Source: Onchidella celtica
Taxonomy: Eukaryota; Mollusca; Gastropoda; Systellommatophora; Onchidiidae
DNA: 64,000 bases
Direction: 5' to 3'
NCBI GenBank assembly: GCA_963931925.1
Contig: OZ007582.1
Location: 26,098,224-26,162,223 of the forward strand
Part shown: piece by piece, positions 25,301 through 37,300 of the stretch
Position numbering within the stretch: position 1 is the stretch's first letter
How the letters are laid out: every line of letters begins with the position of its first letter
The notes under the pieces: generated by a model
The model's input: only the letters and a program-made list of their open reading frames with translations
Database searches by the model: none
What the model was told of the DNA's origin: nothing
Position numbers and translations under genes: made by a program

Positions 25301-28300
25301 CCACACCATGAGCTATTGCCCAGCTAAGGGCTAGCCTGTAGCTTGGAAATCCATAGCTAGTGGTGTGGCCACCCAAGCTCCATCGCTCACAACACGACCG
25401 TCGCCTGATCACAGCGAGCTGGCAGCGCGGCTCGACATGTGGCCACACTGTAATGCTCATGAGGAAGCTGCATTAATCCTGTTTGTCTATCAGTCGTGTC
25501 CACAAGTGCAGTCTACACTCGGATATTTCAAAAAACCCAATTTTGTATGTTTTGTTTCAAAATCACACTAGCACCTCCATTAGCCCTCTGACCCAGGCGA
25601 GAAGACCATCTCCATCCCACCTCTACTCTGCCACTCGCACTGGGTGCCACACTTCAGGTAACATCTTGTACACGGCGTACAAAAACCGGATACTTTAGTT
25701 GGCTGCCGGTAATAGGCTGGAGGCGCCTGCGGTCGTTGGGCCGTGACGGTGATCGCGGTTACTCATCGGTCAGTGAGCGCCGTAGAATGGATGTTGCAAA
25801 ACGCATTTTTTTGTACTTTATCGGGGAGATATTACGCTAACAATGTTTGGTTCAGCGATTAATTGTTAGTGGGTAGCAGTAGGCAAATGCTGTTAGTGTA
25901 AGATATCGAAAGAAAAATACTTAAATATTGATTGGTTTAGTTGTAGTAGGTAGTTAAAGTTGACCCTATTTCAATGCTGACACTGTTGTTAGATATGACA
26001 TAATAAAGATCCATAATTCGGTAACCGCTGGTCGGTTCCCGTTCAAATTTACAACACATGAAGTAGACACATGTACAAGCTTTCTTACCAAGTGGCTTTT
26101 TTGCCGCAGCTTTTATAATGCGTACAGGTCAATTTAAACAGCTACGTGTTGTCACATGGTATATTATGTCGCCCTTAGCTTGCACTTGCCGTCTCCTCGT
26201 AAGAAAGTTTGCGCATAAATTTTCTTTTTCTTGGAACAGCTTATTTATGTACACTAAATACAGTTTCGAAGTGCCTCACAATTTGGTTCATTGTTGTGTG
26301 GAGGGGTCGGTCTCTGAATTTTCATTTGGCCGCACTTTAGGCCAGGGTTTGACTGTGCAGCTCAGTGATGGAGCTACTTGCAACAGATGGATTTTCATGA
26401 TAAATTCTAGTTTACGAAAGTCATCATTGATGCTACATACTCTTTTTTTTTTTAGTTTGGCGATAGCCTGGTGGCTACTCGCACTGCCTTGTTCACCCAG
26501 CAACCAAACCCGAATGTTATTGCCTTATATGGTATGGTATGTAGATCTAGTGGTGTTCTACAATGTACTGTTCTGGGAGTGTTTTGTTGGGCAACATCTT
26601 CCTGTATGTCACATTGTAATTGTCTATCACTATCAGAGTTTGAAATCCAGAGAGTGATTCTGTGTGGACGGGTTTAGTGTATGAGATGGCTCTGTGAACT
26701 TGACTGAAAGAGCTGTTGAGATAGTCGAATGTCATTTGCAGTGTACATGCCTCCTCGATGATGAATGGGGTTGCGTGTATGCGTTTTTGCCTGAGTGACA
26801 CTCTTTTCAGTGAGGCTGAGATTCTTATGGCAGTGGTTATCAATAAATGACCTGCTGCTATAATAAGCATATGGTGAGATTCTGTGTTTTGAGAATTCCA
26901 TCGAAACAGGAAGCAAGAGCGCCAGAGTTAAGGGTGAGCCCAGAAAATGTGCTAAGAGATAATGTGTCTTCTGTCTGCTTCAATTCTTGTGTGTATTTTT
27001 GTTTTGTCGGCGTCCGTGCCGCTGAAAATTATGCTTGCTAGTTACAGTTATATAGGGTATGTCCTGGCTGGTTTTTCAGTGTGAGGTATGTTTTGGTCAG
27101 TTATGTTTGTTTTAGAGAGACTTGTGCTTGGAGAGTCTACAGTGGTGTTTTTGGTTTTTTTTCGGCTGCTGAGGTGAGACGACTGGGGTGCAAACTGCTT
27201 CAGTAGGACACAGCCGTGAGACATTCGCTGGCTCTGCTGTTTCGTTACAGATGGGGTTGTATTCGCTCCTAAAGTTTAAACTGTTTTCAATAGTAGGTCG
27301 GAGAATCAAGTGAAACTGTTGTTAATCAGACATGTAGATGAACGAGAGTGTAGAACAGATTTCAACATGTCCTGTTTATTCCGGTTGTCTGCACAAGGGA
27401 CTGTACTCTCAATTACAGACGAGTACCTAAACATTGTGGTGAGTGTCGCAAATTTATAAAATTATAAATAACATATTAACATCCTCTTTTCTCAGGATAA
27501 ATAATTCTGTGAATTATGTGTAATGTGTAAGATGTAATGAGTGTTGAAATGAAGAGTCGTTCACATCGTACTTTGATGAGATTAGTAAAAAAAAAAAAAA
27601 AACAATAATGTAATTTAAATTAACACTAACACAGAACAAAAGTAAATTTGTCATTGCAGGTGGAAACTGTTATAGTTTTAGCGAACAAAGTCTTTCATCC
27701 AATTTGATCTGAAGCGCTCCCTGGTTGACCTTCTAGGTTCCATTGCCATTGGGTTATTTTCCGATGGTGTCTGTGTCACTGAGGGAGTATCATTTGATGT
27801 TTGGTCTGGGTTCGGTTCTGTGTACACCTCTGTTGGTACTTGGGGTGAGAATGGCGTTCTCTTGTGTCTGGTGTGTACTCTGTTTCTCACAAAGTGTCCT
27901 CCATTTTCTCCAGTGATCTGGTATGATTTGGAACTGTCTTTTGGAGCTGCCGTTATTATACCACTTTCCCACTTTTTCCTTTCAGGGTTTTGGTAGTACA
28001 CTGGGGAGTTTGTGCAAATGGGTGGTAGCTCGTGAGCTCTTTTATTGAAACATTTCTTGATTGACATTTTATGCTTCTGTAGTTCTTCGACTACGTCTGG
28101 GTTTATTCTGTTCTTTTCTTTGTTCTCTGCTATTGAAGGTATCATTGTCCTAATGTTTCTTCCCATTAGGATTCTTGCAGGGCTCATTGTGAAACCTTGA
28201 CGTGGTGTGTTGGGAAGTTCCAGCAATGCCTCATACTGATCTGCTCCTTCTTCTACAGCCTTCCACATCATTTTCTTTATGATTTTTACTGATGCCTCTG

Positions 28301-31300
28301 CCTTCCCATTAGCTTGATGATGTCCAGGGTCGGATTTGATGTGTTGAAAACCCCATCTTTGTGCGAAATTACTGAACTCACAGGAGGAATATTGCGGTCC
28401 AGAATCCGTAACAACACATTTTGGTATTCCATATCTGGCAAAGGTGCAAAGGTCCTGGTCTCCCGAGAAGAGCCAGTTGGCGGTGGGCCAACTACCCACC
28501 CTGTAAAAATAAACCAGTTACAGAAACACAAGCAAATACTTCAAATCAGTCTTTTATCTTGGGAGAAGGGGGAGCATCTGCACCTGTAGATTCAATGAAG
28601 GACAATGGACAAAGCCGAAAGGACGCCACTGGCCCGACTGCTCCTTCATCAAGCAAGTCACTCCGGATTGCGTCGTGGAATGTCCGCTCCATGTATGAAG
28701 CAGGAAAGAGTGCCCAGGTTACAATGGAGATGAGGCGATACAGACTGCACATACTTGGAGTTAGCGAGACCCGCTGGATACAGTCCGGACTGAAACAACT
28801 TAATACTGGGGAAAAGATTTTGTATTCTGGAAGGGAGGACAAAAAGCATACAGAAGGAGTAGCGATCATCTTGAGCAAGCACGCCCAGAGGTCACTGAGG
28901 GGATGGGAACCCTATGGAAGGAGAATTATATTGGCATCATTTACTACTAAGAACAAGAACATCAACATGAACATTGTGCAGATATACGCCCCAACAAATG
29001 AAGCAACCGATGAGGACAAGGACGACTTCTACAACCAGCTTCAGGAAATAGTTGACACATTGCCAAGAAAAGATGTGAACATTATAATGGGAGACGCCAA
29101 TGCCAAGATAGGACAGGACAATACAGGGTATGAGGACATTATGGGGTGCAATGGTTTAGGACAAATGAATGAGAATGGAGAGCGGTTTGCAAGTTTCTGC
29201 GCATTTAACAGCTATGTGATTGGAGGTTCAGTATTCCCACACAAGAGGATCCATAAGGCCACTTGGATTTCACCGGATGGAGTAACTGAAAATCAGATTG
29301 ACCACTTTTGCATCACCCGACGATTCAGACGCTCACTAGAGGATGTCATAGTACAGAGAGGAGCAGATGTTGGATCTGACCATCACATGCTGCTGGCAAG
29401 ACTCAAACTCCGCCTCAAGAAACAAGGTACCAGAGCAGGAACAAAGAGGAGAAAGTTTCAAGTGAGCCTTCTGGCTGGAGACAAGAAGGAAGAGTTCCAG
29501 CTGACACTGAGGAATAGATTCAAACCCCTTGTTGACCTCGAAGAGACAGTAGATTTGGAGACTCACTGGGCTAAGGTAAAAGGAGTATTTACATCGACAT
29601 GTCAGGATGTTATTGGGGAAAAGAAAGTGGAACACAAGGAATGGATCAGTCAAAAATCACTGGACTTGATAAGGATAAGAAGAGACCTAAAAGAACGGGT
29701 AAATGCAAGTCGTACAAGAAGCTCAAGAGTTGGTAACCAGGAAGAGTACCGAGCATCAGCTAAAGAGGTCAAAAAATCAATTAAAAAAGACAAAGAGGAG
29801 TTCATAGGAATGTTAGCAGAGAAAGCAGAGAAGGCAGCAACAGGAGGACACATGAGGATCCTCTACCAGACTACAAAGACTCTTGCTGGAAAATATGGAA
29901 AACCTGAAGTTCCTGTCAAGGATTACAACAGGAAGGCTATTTTTGGAAAGGAAGCTCAGGCAAAAAGATGGATAGAACATTTTAACAGCCTCTTGAACAG
30001 ACCTCCACCAAGCAACCCACCCGACATTCTACCCGCAAGAAATGATTTACCAATCAGTTGCGACCCTCCGACTAAAGCAGAGATTAATGATGCCATAAAG
30101 CAGTTAAATCGAGGCAAGGCAGCTGGACCAGACCAGATCCCACCAGAGGCGCTGAAGGCAGATGCTGCTGGGGCTGCAGAGGGTCTGCACTCACTATTCT
30201 CGAGGATTTGGATCGGAGGCAAGTTTCCAAAGGACTGGAAGGAAGGACACCTCGTGAAGCTCCCAAAAAAAGGGGACCTCAGCAATTGTAGTAACTACAG
30301 AGGAATCACACTTCTCTCCATCCCAGGAAAGGTTTTCAATCGGATTATTCTCAAGCGAATACAGAATGCAACAGACCAAAAACTTCGCGAGGAGCAAGCT
30401 GGTTTCAGGAGTAATCGATCAACCACCGACCAGATCGCCACGCTGAGAATCATAGTAGAGCAGTCGCTAGAGTGGAACTCCCAACTGATAGTGAGCTTCC
30501 TTGACTACGAGAAGGCCTTTGATAGCATCGATAGAGAAACACTGTGGAGAATATTGAGACATTATGGAATCCCAGAGAAGATGGTGAATCTTATCAAGAG
30601 CATGTACGAGGGGACAAGTTGCAGAGTCGTACATGATGGTGAGCTTACTGACAGCTTTGATATCAAGACTGGTGTTAGGCAGGGTTGTTTGCTGTCCCCA
30701 TTTCTGTTTATCCTGGTGATTGATTGGCTTATGAAAGAAACCACCAGTGGAGGAAGAAATGGCATACAATGGACCCCATGGACACAGCTGGACGATCTAG
30801 ATTTTGCAGATGACTTGGCACTATTGTCGCACACACACGACCAGATGCAAGCAAAGACTACAGCTCTAAACAAAATTTCAGAATCTATTGGATTGAGGAT
30901 ACATCCCGCGAAGTCGAAGGTCCTAAAAATTGTTGCACCCCTAAGCGAACAAGTCACAGTAGGAGATCAACCACTGGAAGATGTAGAGTCCTTCTGCTAT
31001 CTTGGTAGTATCATTGACAATAAGGGAGGAACAGAGGCAGAAGTCAAAGCACGAATTGGAAAGGCACAGGCAGCTTTCACATCCTTAAGCAAGATTTGGA
31101 GAACCAAGGATATATCTCTAAAAACAAAGCTGAGGATATTCAACTCGAACGTGAAGTCAGTCCTGTTGTATGGATGTGAGACTTGGAATGCGTCCCAGGC
31201 CTGCATAAAGAGAATCCAAGTTTTCATCAACAGATGTTTGAGGAAGCTACTTAAGATCAGATGGACAGACAAGGTCAGCAATGAAATTGTATGGAAAAGA

Positions 31301-34300
31301 ACAAGACAGAACCCAGTCAGAGAGGAAATTGGTAGGAGGCGATGGAGATGGATCGGCCACACTCTCAGGAGGCCAGGAAACAGCATCACGAAGAAGGTAT
31401 TGGACTGGAATCCCCAGGGCAAGAGATCAAGAGGAAGGCCGCGCGGAACGTGGAGAAGAGCCAGAGAAAATGATGTGCAACGAAGCGGAAAGACTTGGAA
31501 TAATGTAAAGAGGCTGGCCCATGATAGAGAGGGATGGAAGGTGTTTGTTGGTGGCCTATACCCTGATCCAGGGTGAGAAAGGCAATGATGATGATGATGA
31601 TGATATCTGGCAAAATGGCCTTTCAGTTTTGTGACTATCATGGAAGTTGTTGTGGTGGGCAGGTAGTCTACCTCAATGAAATTGGAGAAATAGTCTGTGA
31701 CTACTTGGTATACTCGCCCTTTGATTTCAAACAATCTGTGGCAATTTTGGTCCATGGTTCACTTCCTTCTCCATGCTGTTGTAGGTTTTCCTTGCAGTTC
31801 GAAAGTTTAATTGCTTGGCAGCTTTCACAGTTTTCAGCCATTTGCTTGATTTCAGAGTTCATGTTAGGCCAATAAATTGCATCTCTGGCCCGTCTTACCA
31901 TGCTATCATATGCCAGGTGAGCTGCTTGAAGTCTGGTTTTCATTTCATGTTTCAAAGTAAAAGGGACAATTATATATTTGCCTTTGAGAATTAGATCATT
32001 TTCTACTGACAGACAGTCCTTTATTTGGAAATATGGGAGTATTTCGGAAGGAACTTCACTTTTTGACTCAGGCCATCCTTCAATGATGGCTGTTTTCAGT
32101 CTTTGCAATGTTCTATCTCGCTTGCTCTCTTCGGCAAATCTATCTAGCATGAGGTCAGAAATGGGCACTGTTATAAAAGAGATTGTGGCTATTTCATCAT
32201 TTACATCCGCTTCATCAGTGTCATTTTTGAGGTAGTGTCGTGAGAGGAAATCTGCGAGGATGAGCTTTTCTCCTTGAAGCCATTGAAATTTGAAATGATA
32301 TTTGTTGCTCCTCATAAGCAACCGTTGAAGTCGTGGCGGAGCTTGATTCAGTGGTTTGCCAATGATGGATAGCAATGGTTTGTGGTCATTTATTATTGTT
32401 ACTTCTCTTCCATAAGTATATTGGTTGAAACGTTCTAGTCCAAATACCACAGCCAACATTTCTGTTTCAATTTGTGCCCACCTTTGTTCTGAGGTGGTGA
32501 GCGCTCTTGAGGCGAATTCGATTGGCTGTCCATTTTGCATTAATACACAGCCAAGACCGGATTTGCTACTGTCCACTTGAACTTGCAGTTCTTGTTTAGG
32601 GTCAAAGTATTTCAGCACAGGTGTATCAACTATCAGTTCTTTGACTTCATTGAACGCATCTTGACACTCTCCGCTCCAATGAAAGTCAGTATTTTTCTTC
32701 AACAAATTTCTTATTGGTGCCAGTTTCTCGGATAGGTTGGGCAGGAATCTTGCTAGGTATTGAATCATGCCGCAGAATCTGCGTACTTCCTGAGCATCTT
32801 TTGGGGGTGCCATATGTGTAATTGAAGATACTTTCTGGGGGTCTGGTTTGATTCCATCTACACCAATGCGGTGTCCCATGAAAGTGATTTCCCCTTGCTT
32901 GATGTGGGATTTGCCTTTGTTAAGCACAATGTTTTTCTCAGAGCACCGCTCTCTCAACCTGTGTAAATTTTCATCATGATCGACATTGGCCACTTCTTGT
33001 GTTGACCCTCTGCCAACAATGACTATGTCATCAGCAACATTTATGCAGCCAGGCAAGCCTTCCAGTGCTTGCATCAGTTTCTTTTGAAATATTTCTGTGG
33101 AAACATTTAATCCAAAAGGAAGCCGTGCCCACCTGAAACGTCCAAACGGGGTGATCACTGTAGTGAGCATGCTGGACTCATAATCTAGACACACATGCCA
33201 GAATGCATCTTTTACATCTAGCTTTGAGAAAACTTTTGCATTTTCAAAAAGAGGCAGAGTGTCCTCTAAAGTTGGTAGTTTGTAATGTTCTCTTTTGAGC
33301 GCCTTATTTAAAGGTTGTGGGTCAATGCAAATTCTGAGTTTCTTGTCTGCTTTTTCAACCACTACCATCTGATTGACCCAAGCACTGGGTTCCTCCACTG
33401 GAATGAGAATGTTTCTTTCCACTAATTGATTTAGCTCTTCTTTGACTTTGTCCTTTAAAGCAAAAGGCACGTTTCTGCATGGCAGGGCGACAGGTTTGGC
33501 ATCTTGGTGTACATGTAGTTTGGCATAGCCCAGGTTTCCCAACTTTGGTTTGTCTTTGGTTTGCATTTTTCTACTGGTTTGTTGAGGTGGGTGTGATTCA
33601 GTAACATTGATAAATCTATCTTTGTGCACAGAAAGTATCTTGAATTCTTCACAAGCTTTTGTACCCAACAAACACATAAGATTGTTTTCTACCACAGTGA
33701 ACTCTGGTTTCTTCTTTTGTCTTGTTCTGATGTTTTCAACTTCTAGTTCTGCTTTGCCCACTGGCAACAATTTTGTGTTGTTCCACATGACCAGAGTATG
33801 GTCTGTCTTCTCAGTTTGTTCTTTTTTGACAAATTTCTTGCAGATTATGTTCACATCTGCTCCGGTGTCGACAAGGAAACGAATGTTGTGGTTGTTAATC
33901 TTGAATTGAGCTGTTATCCTGTTGTTCTTTGATTTGTCGTTGTCTACTGCAAAAAGCCATGCTGTACTCGTAGACCCTTCTTCTTGTGTCTCCATTGTTT
34001 CTGTACTTGCACAGATTTCTGAAAGGCACAGATTTATTTTCATACATTTTGCTCGAAAATGATTTCTTCCTTTGCAGGCTGAGCACGTTTTTCCCCACGC
34101 TGGGCATAGTTCCTTTTGTCTAGGGTGGCTTTTGCCACAATATCTGCAGTTTGCCAACATGATTGGTTTTTGCTTTGATGATGACTGTCTCGGTGGCTGG
34201 CTAATAGCCTCAATCTTCCTTTCTTGAGAGGTTGTGTTCATTTCCTGGACATGTAATGTTGATTACTCCACTGCTCGACAAATTTGGATTGTCTTGTTGA

Positions 34301-37300
34301 GGTCTAACTCGACTTCTCTTAAGTGGCGTTCCTGCAACTTTTTCTCAACAGTAAAAACTATTTTGTCTCTCAACATCCTGTCTTTGTCTTTGAAATTGCA
34401 TGAGTTTGCTCGAGCTCTCAATTCTGTTACAAATGAATCAAATGGAACACTGATGGGAGTGTTCCAGAAACGATATGACTGTAGTACTTCATTTGTTTTG
34501 GGGTTACAGTATTCTTCTAACTTTTGGAGGATTTTCCCAAAATTTTGCCTGTCTTCTTCTTTCTCAAAAGGAAGTTGGTCGACGACTTCAACAGCCGTAG
34601 GACCAGCAATATGAAGGATAGTTGCAGCTTTCCTTATGTCGTCCTTTTCAGAAACACCTGAAGCTGTCATGTAAATGTCTAAATGGCGTTTCCATTTACG
34701 AAAATTCTCGGCAACATTGCCTTCATTGATTTCTAAGGACGGAGGCAGATGAAAATTTGCCTCAGCCATGATGGTTGTTTCAATCCAAATTTAGTGAATG
34801 ATGACGAACTGATAGCAGTGGCACTAACAGGGCCCACTGTGTGAGTATGTTTCAGTTTTGTTGCTACGTTTTCAAACTTGTAGTGGTGGATTGTTCATTG
34901 CGAGTTGTGTCAATTGCATTCTGTTGCGATTAGTTTGAGGTGATACAATTTTGTTGTTGCACATTTACTGGCTCTTCATGAATGACAACACATGCTATGT
35001 TGCAATTAGTTTGAGGTTTTAACTTGGACTAGGTCACGCCAGGGGAGGTAAGAGTGGTTCGCTTGAGGGTTCTTGAATGTATTCTTGAGTTGTCTCCCTA
35101 TGATTGCTTTTTTTTTTTTTTTTTAGAGCGTGTGGCGTCCAGGAAAGTTCATTTCAGTTCCACATTCACTCAATTTCATTCCGCGATGAGTTCGAACTTG
35201 GGAGGTTGGGTTCAATCATTCATTCAGTGAATGTACTTAGCTGACTGCCACCATGTTAATCAGACATGTAGATGAACGAGAGTGTAGCGTCCCACTAGTT
35301 GAACGATCGATATTTTTCTTCCCCCTGCATGACGCGTCTCACTCGGCGACCTTCCTCCCCCCCCCTCTCGCCAGCAAGGCCGGTATTTCCCTTTGATGTC
35401 GCTGTGTGGCTTGTTTGTCTCACTGTAGAAAATCCAGAAGCGTCTGGAAGATACTGCAGTGTCCGAGATTACGCTAGGTCGACCTTGAGTGATGTAATGC
35501 TGTGACGTGTCTGTGTACGATTGGGTGGCCTGTATGTGTCCCGAACGATCTAGGTCTGTCTCGTGCTTATGGGGCGGTAAAGCCGCTTCCTGAACGTTCC
35601 TGGACAGAATATATATAAGGAGGGCCAGGCGAGTAGGATAGTGTGTGCAAACCATGGATGCAGGTCGTAGGTGTAAATCTAGTCGTGGTCAGATATATTA
35701 TAGTGCCTTCCCTGATAGGTGTAAGTAACTTGTGGATATCAGCTCGTGTTTACAGTTATTAAACGTTAGTATTAATTGTTCATCGGATCCTGTTATTTAT
35801 TTCTACAACAGTTCGAGACAGTTTCGTTTTTTTAAGGGGTAGACGATCAGTTCATCTGACTCTCCCCATCATAACGTGCTGAAATTTGCATCAACTGTTA
35901 CAGAGAGTGTAGAACAGATTTCAACGTGTCCTGTTTATTCCGGTTGTCTGCACAAGGGACTGTACTCTCAATTACAGACGAGTACCTAAACATTGTGGTG
36001 AGTGTCGCAAATTTATAAAATTATAAATAACATATTAACAACTGTGCTTTGTTGACATTTAGCGTCCTGAACTATTTTGTAACATTCTGGACAGATATAT
36101 TTTGAATGTTTCTCGATATACCCTTCCCTGATATCTAGACGGCAGACAAAAAAAAACCAAAAGACGTCGCAAGCAATTGATGAACACACACACAAAAAAT
36201 GGTTTTTGGTCTGTTTTTTGTTGTTTTTTTATCAACCAAACATACGTCACAAATGTCCAGAGCAGAAATATGCTTATTTCGTGCATGATTCACGTTATTA
36301 TTATGTTCAAGCAGTTTATTACATCACAAGAAAGTCAGTAGTTTGGCCAACTTAACAACAATAGGTGAGCACGTCACATATAAATTGATATAGCGTTCCA
36401 ACTAAAGCTGCGGTATTATTGAAATTAGCGCAGACAGATCAGAAATTATTTCTGATCACACAGATGAAAACTGCTAACTGTTTTCGCCGGCCAGTTTTGT
36501 GTAATTAAGAATAGTTTATCAGCGATTGGGCACGGGAAAAGTACAAAATATAGGTAATACACACATGCGTAGAAGAAAGACAAAAGCACGTAGAAAGCTG
36601 GAATTTGCGCAGACTGTAAGGGAAAGATTGTTGCTAGTCTTCATAGCAAGACATCGGGATGGGTCCACGGGGACTGTCGCAAATTTGATATCAAAAGAGC
36701 CGAATTTTAACATGAAAGCGTCTCCCGTTAATTGCTGCCCGCGGAGCGAATCTGACCGCATTGACCCCGGTGAGCATTCCCGCGCACGAGATTTATGACC
36801 GCCAGCCGGCGACAACTAAGAGGCGCGATTTCGAGCATTTTTGTACGCCGTGTGTAAAATCTCCGGTGGACATCAAAGTAAGTAGCCTGAAATTTCCCTA
36901 GACATGCCGGTGCCGACTAGACTCTACACTGTTCTCAGGTGAAAGCAACTGAATGGGCATTGCAGGCGGCACAGGTCCCCTCCATGTTAATTCCCACCCA
37001 ACCCTCCCCATCCCAACTCGAGTGAGGACTGTCCAAGCTCTTGTCTCTGATACATACATGTACATTGTATTAGCCAAGTGCAATGTACAATAATTTTCAT
37101 GTGATCATCAAAACTTGACTGAATCCCCCATCCCATGTCATTTCTGGGGAGTTTTCAAAGGAATACAGGGAGGGCAAGATTTTGTCATAAAAACAGGGAG
37201 ACTTGGGAGGTCTGTTTCACCTGTTTAAACAAGATGTGTTCTTCTCAATCTATTATGTATGTAGAGAGAAATGCTTGCAAATAACCACTTTTTGATCTCT

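Larger units (their letters stand above)
23200..25450 (-). mobile_element. PIF/Harbinger DNA transposon with TAA target duplication
   Basis: TAA flanks both sides (23197-23199, 25451-25453). The left end reads GTGTGTGGCCACATGTC and the right end, reversed, CAGTGTGGCCACATGTC. Subterminal zones on both sides are rich in GCTAGCT/AGCGAGC words and share GTCCACACCA. Between the ends lie two pieces of a PIF/Harbinger transposase on the minus strand, split by a LINE 3' fragment. The 3-bp TAA duplication is the hallmark of this superfamily. The element is non-autonomous: the N-terminal half of the transposase is absent. Confidence 0.8.
27320..36040 (-). mobile_element. Gypsy/Ty3 LTR retrotransposon (Mag/SURL-like), fossil carrying a LINE insertion
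   Basis: Flanked by a perfect 5-bp target duplication ACTGT (27315-27319, 36041-36045). Both terminal repeats open TGTTAAT and close ATTAACA. The 5' repeat is 35254-36040 and the 3' one is 27320-27481, a much shorter version of the other. Parts in reading order on the minus strand: a TGG-starting primer-site-like stretch next to the 5' repeat, a gag-like region, a pol-like region with CCHC knuckles, protease, reverse transcriptase, RNase H and integrase, and a purine tract next to the 3' repeat. An RTE LINE (28443-31602) lies within the integrase part. The shared portions of the two repeats are nearly identical, suggesting a recent insertion. The element is broken, with one large insertion as the main break. 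Confidence 0.88.
25671..36852 (-). mobile_element. Second RAG1-related transposon, decayed and split by an LTR retrotransposon
   Basis: The 15-bp exact inverted repeat CACGGCGTACAAAAA forms both ends (25671-25685; reversed at 36838-36852). TGTA follows or precedes on both outer sides (25667-25670, 36853-36856), a possible 4-bp target duplication. Inside, on the minus strand, are a RAG1-like C-terminal core piece (26280-26920) and a RAG1-like N-terminal CxxC piece (36046-36175), in the right order for one element. A Gypsy element with its own ACTGT duplication occupies 27315-36045 between them. Without it the element is about 2.46 kb, so it is internally reduced compared with the 4-kb copy at 11493. 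Confidence 0.68.

Noticed and set aside
25671-25687. A true 12/23 recombination signal sequence
   Set aside because: The heptamer-like and nonamer-like parts are one base apart and the heptamer differs at two positions.
36526-36798. Basic 90-residue plus-strand frame
   Set aside because: It lies within the terminal region of the second RAG1-related element and resembles nothing; treated as chance.
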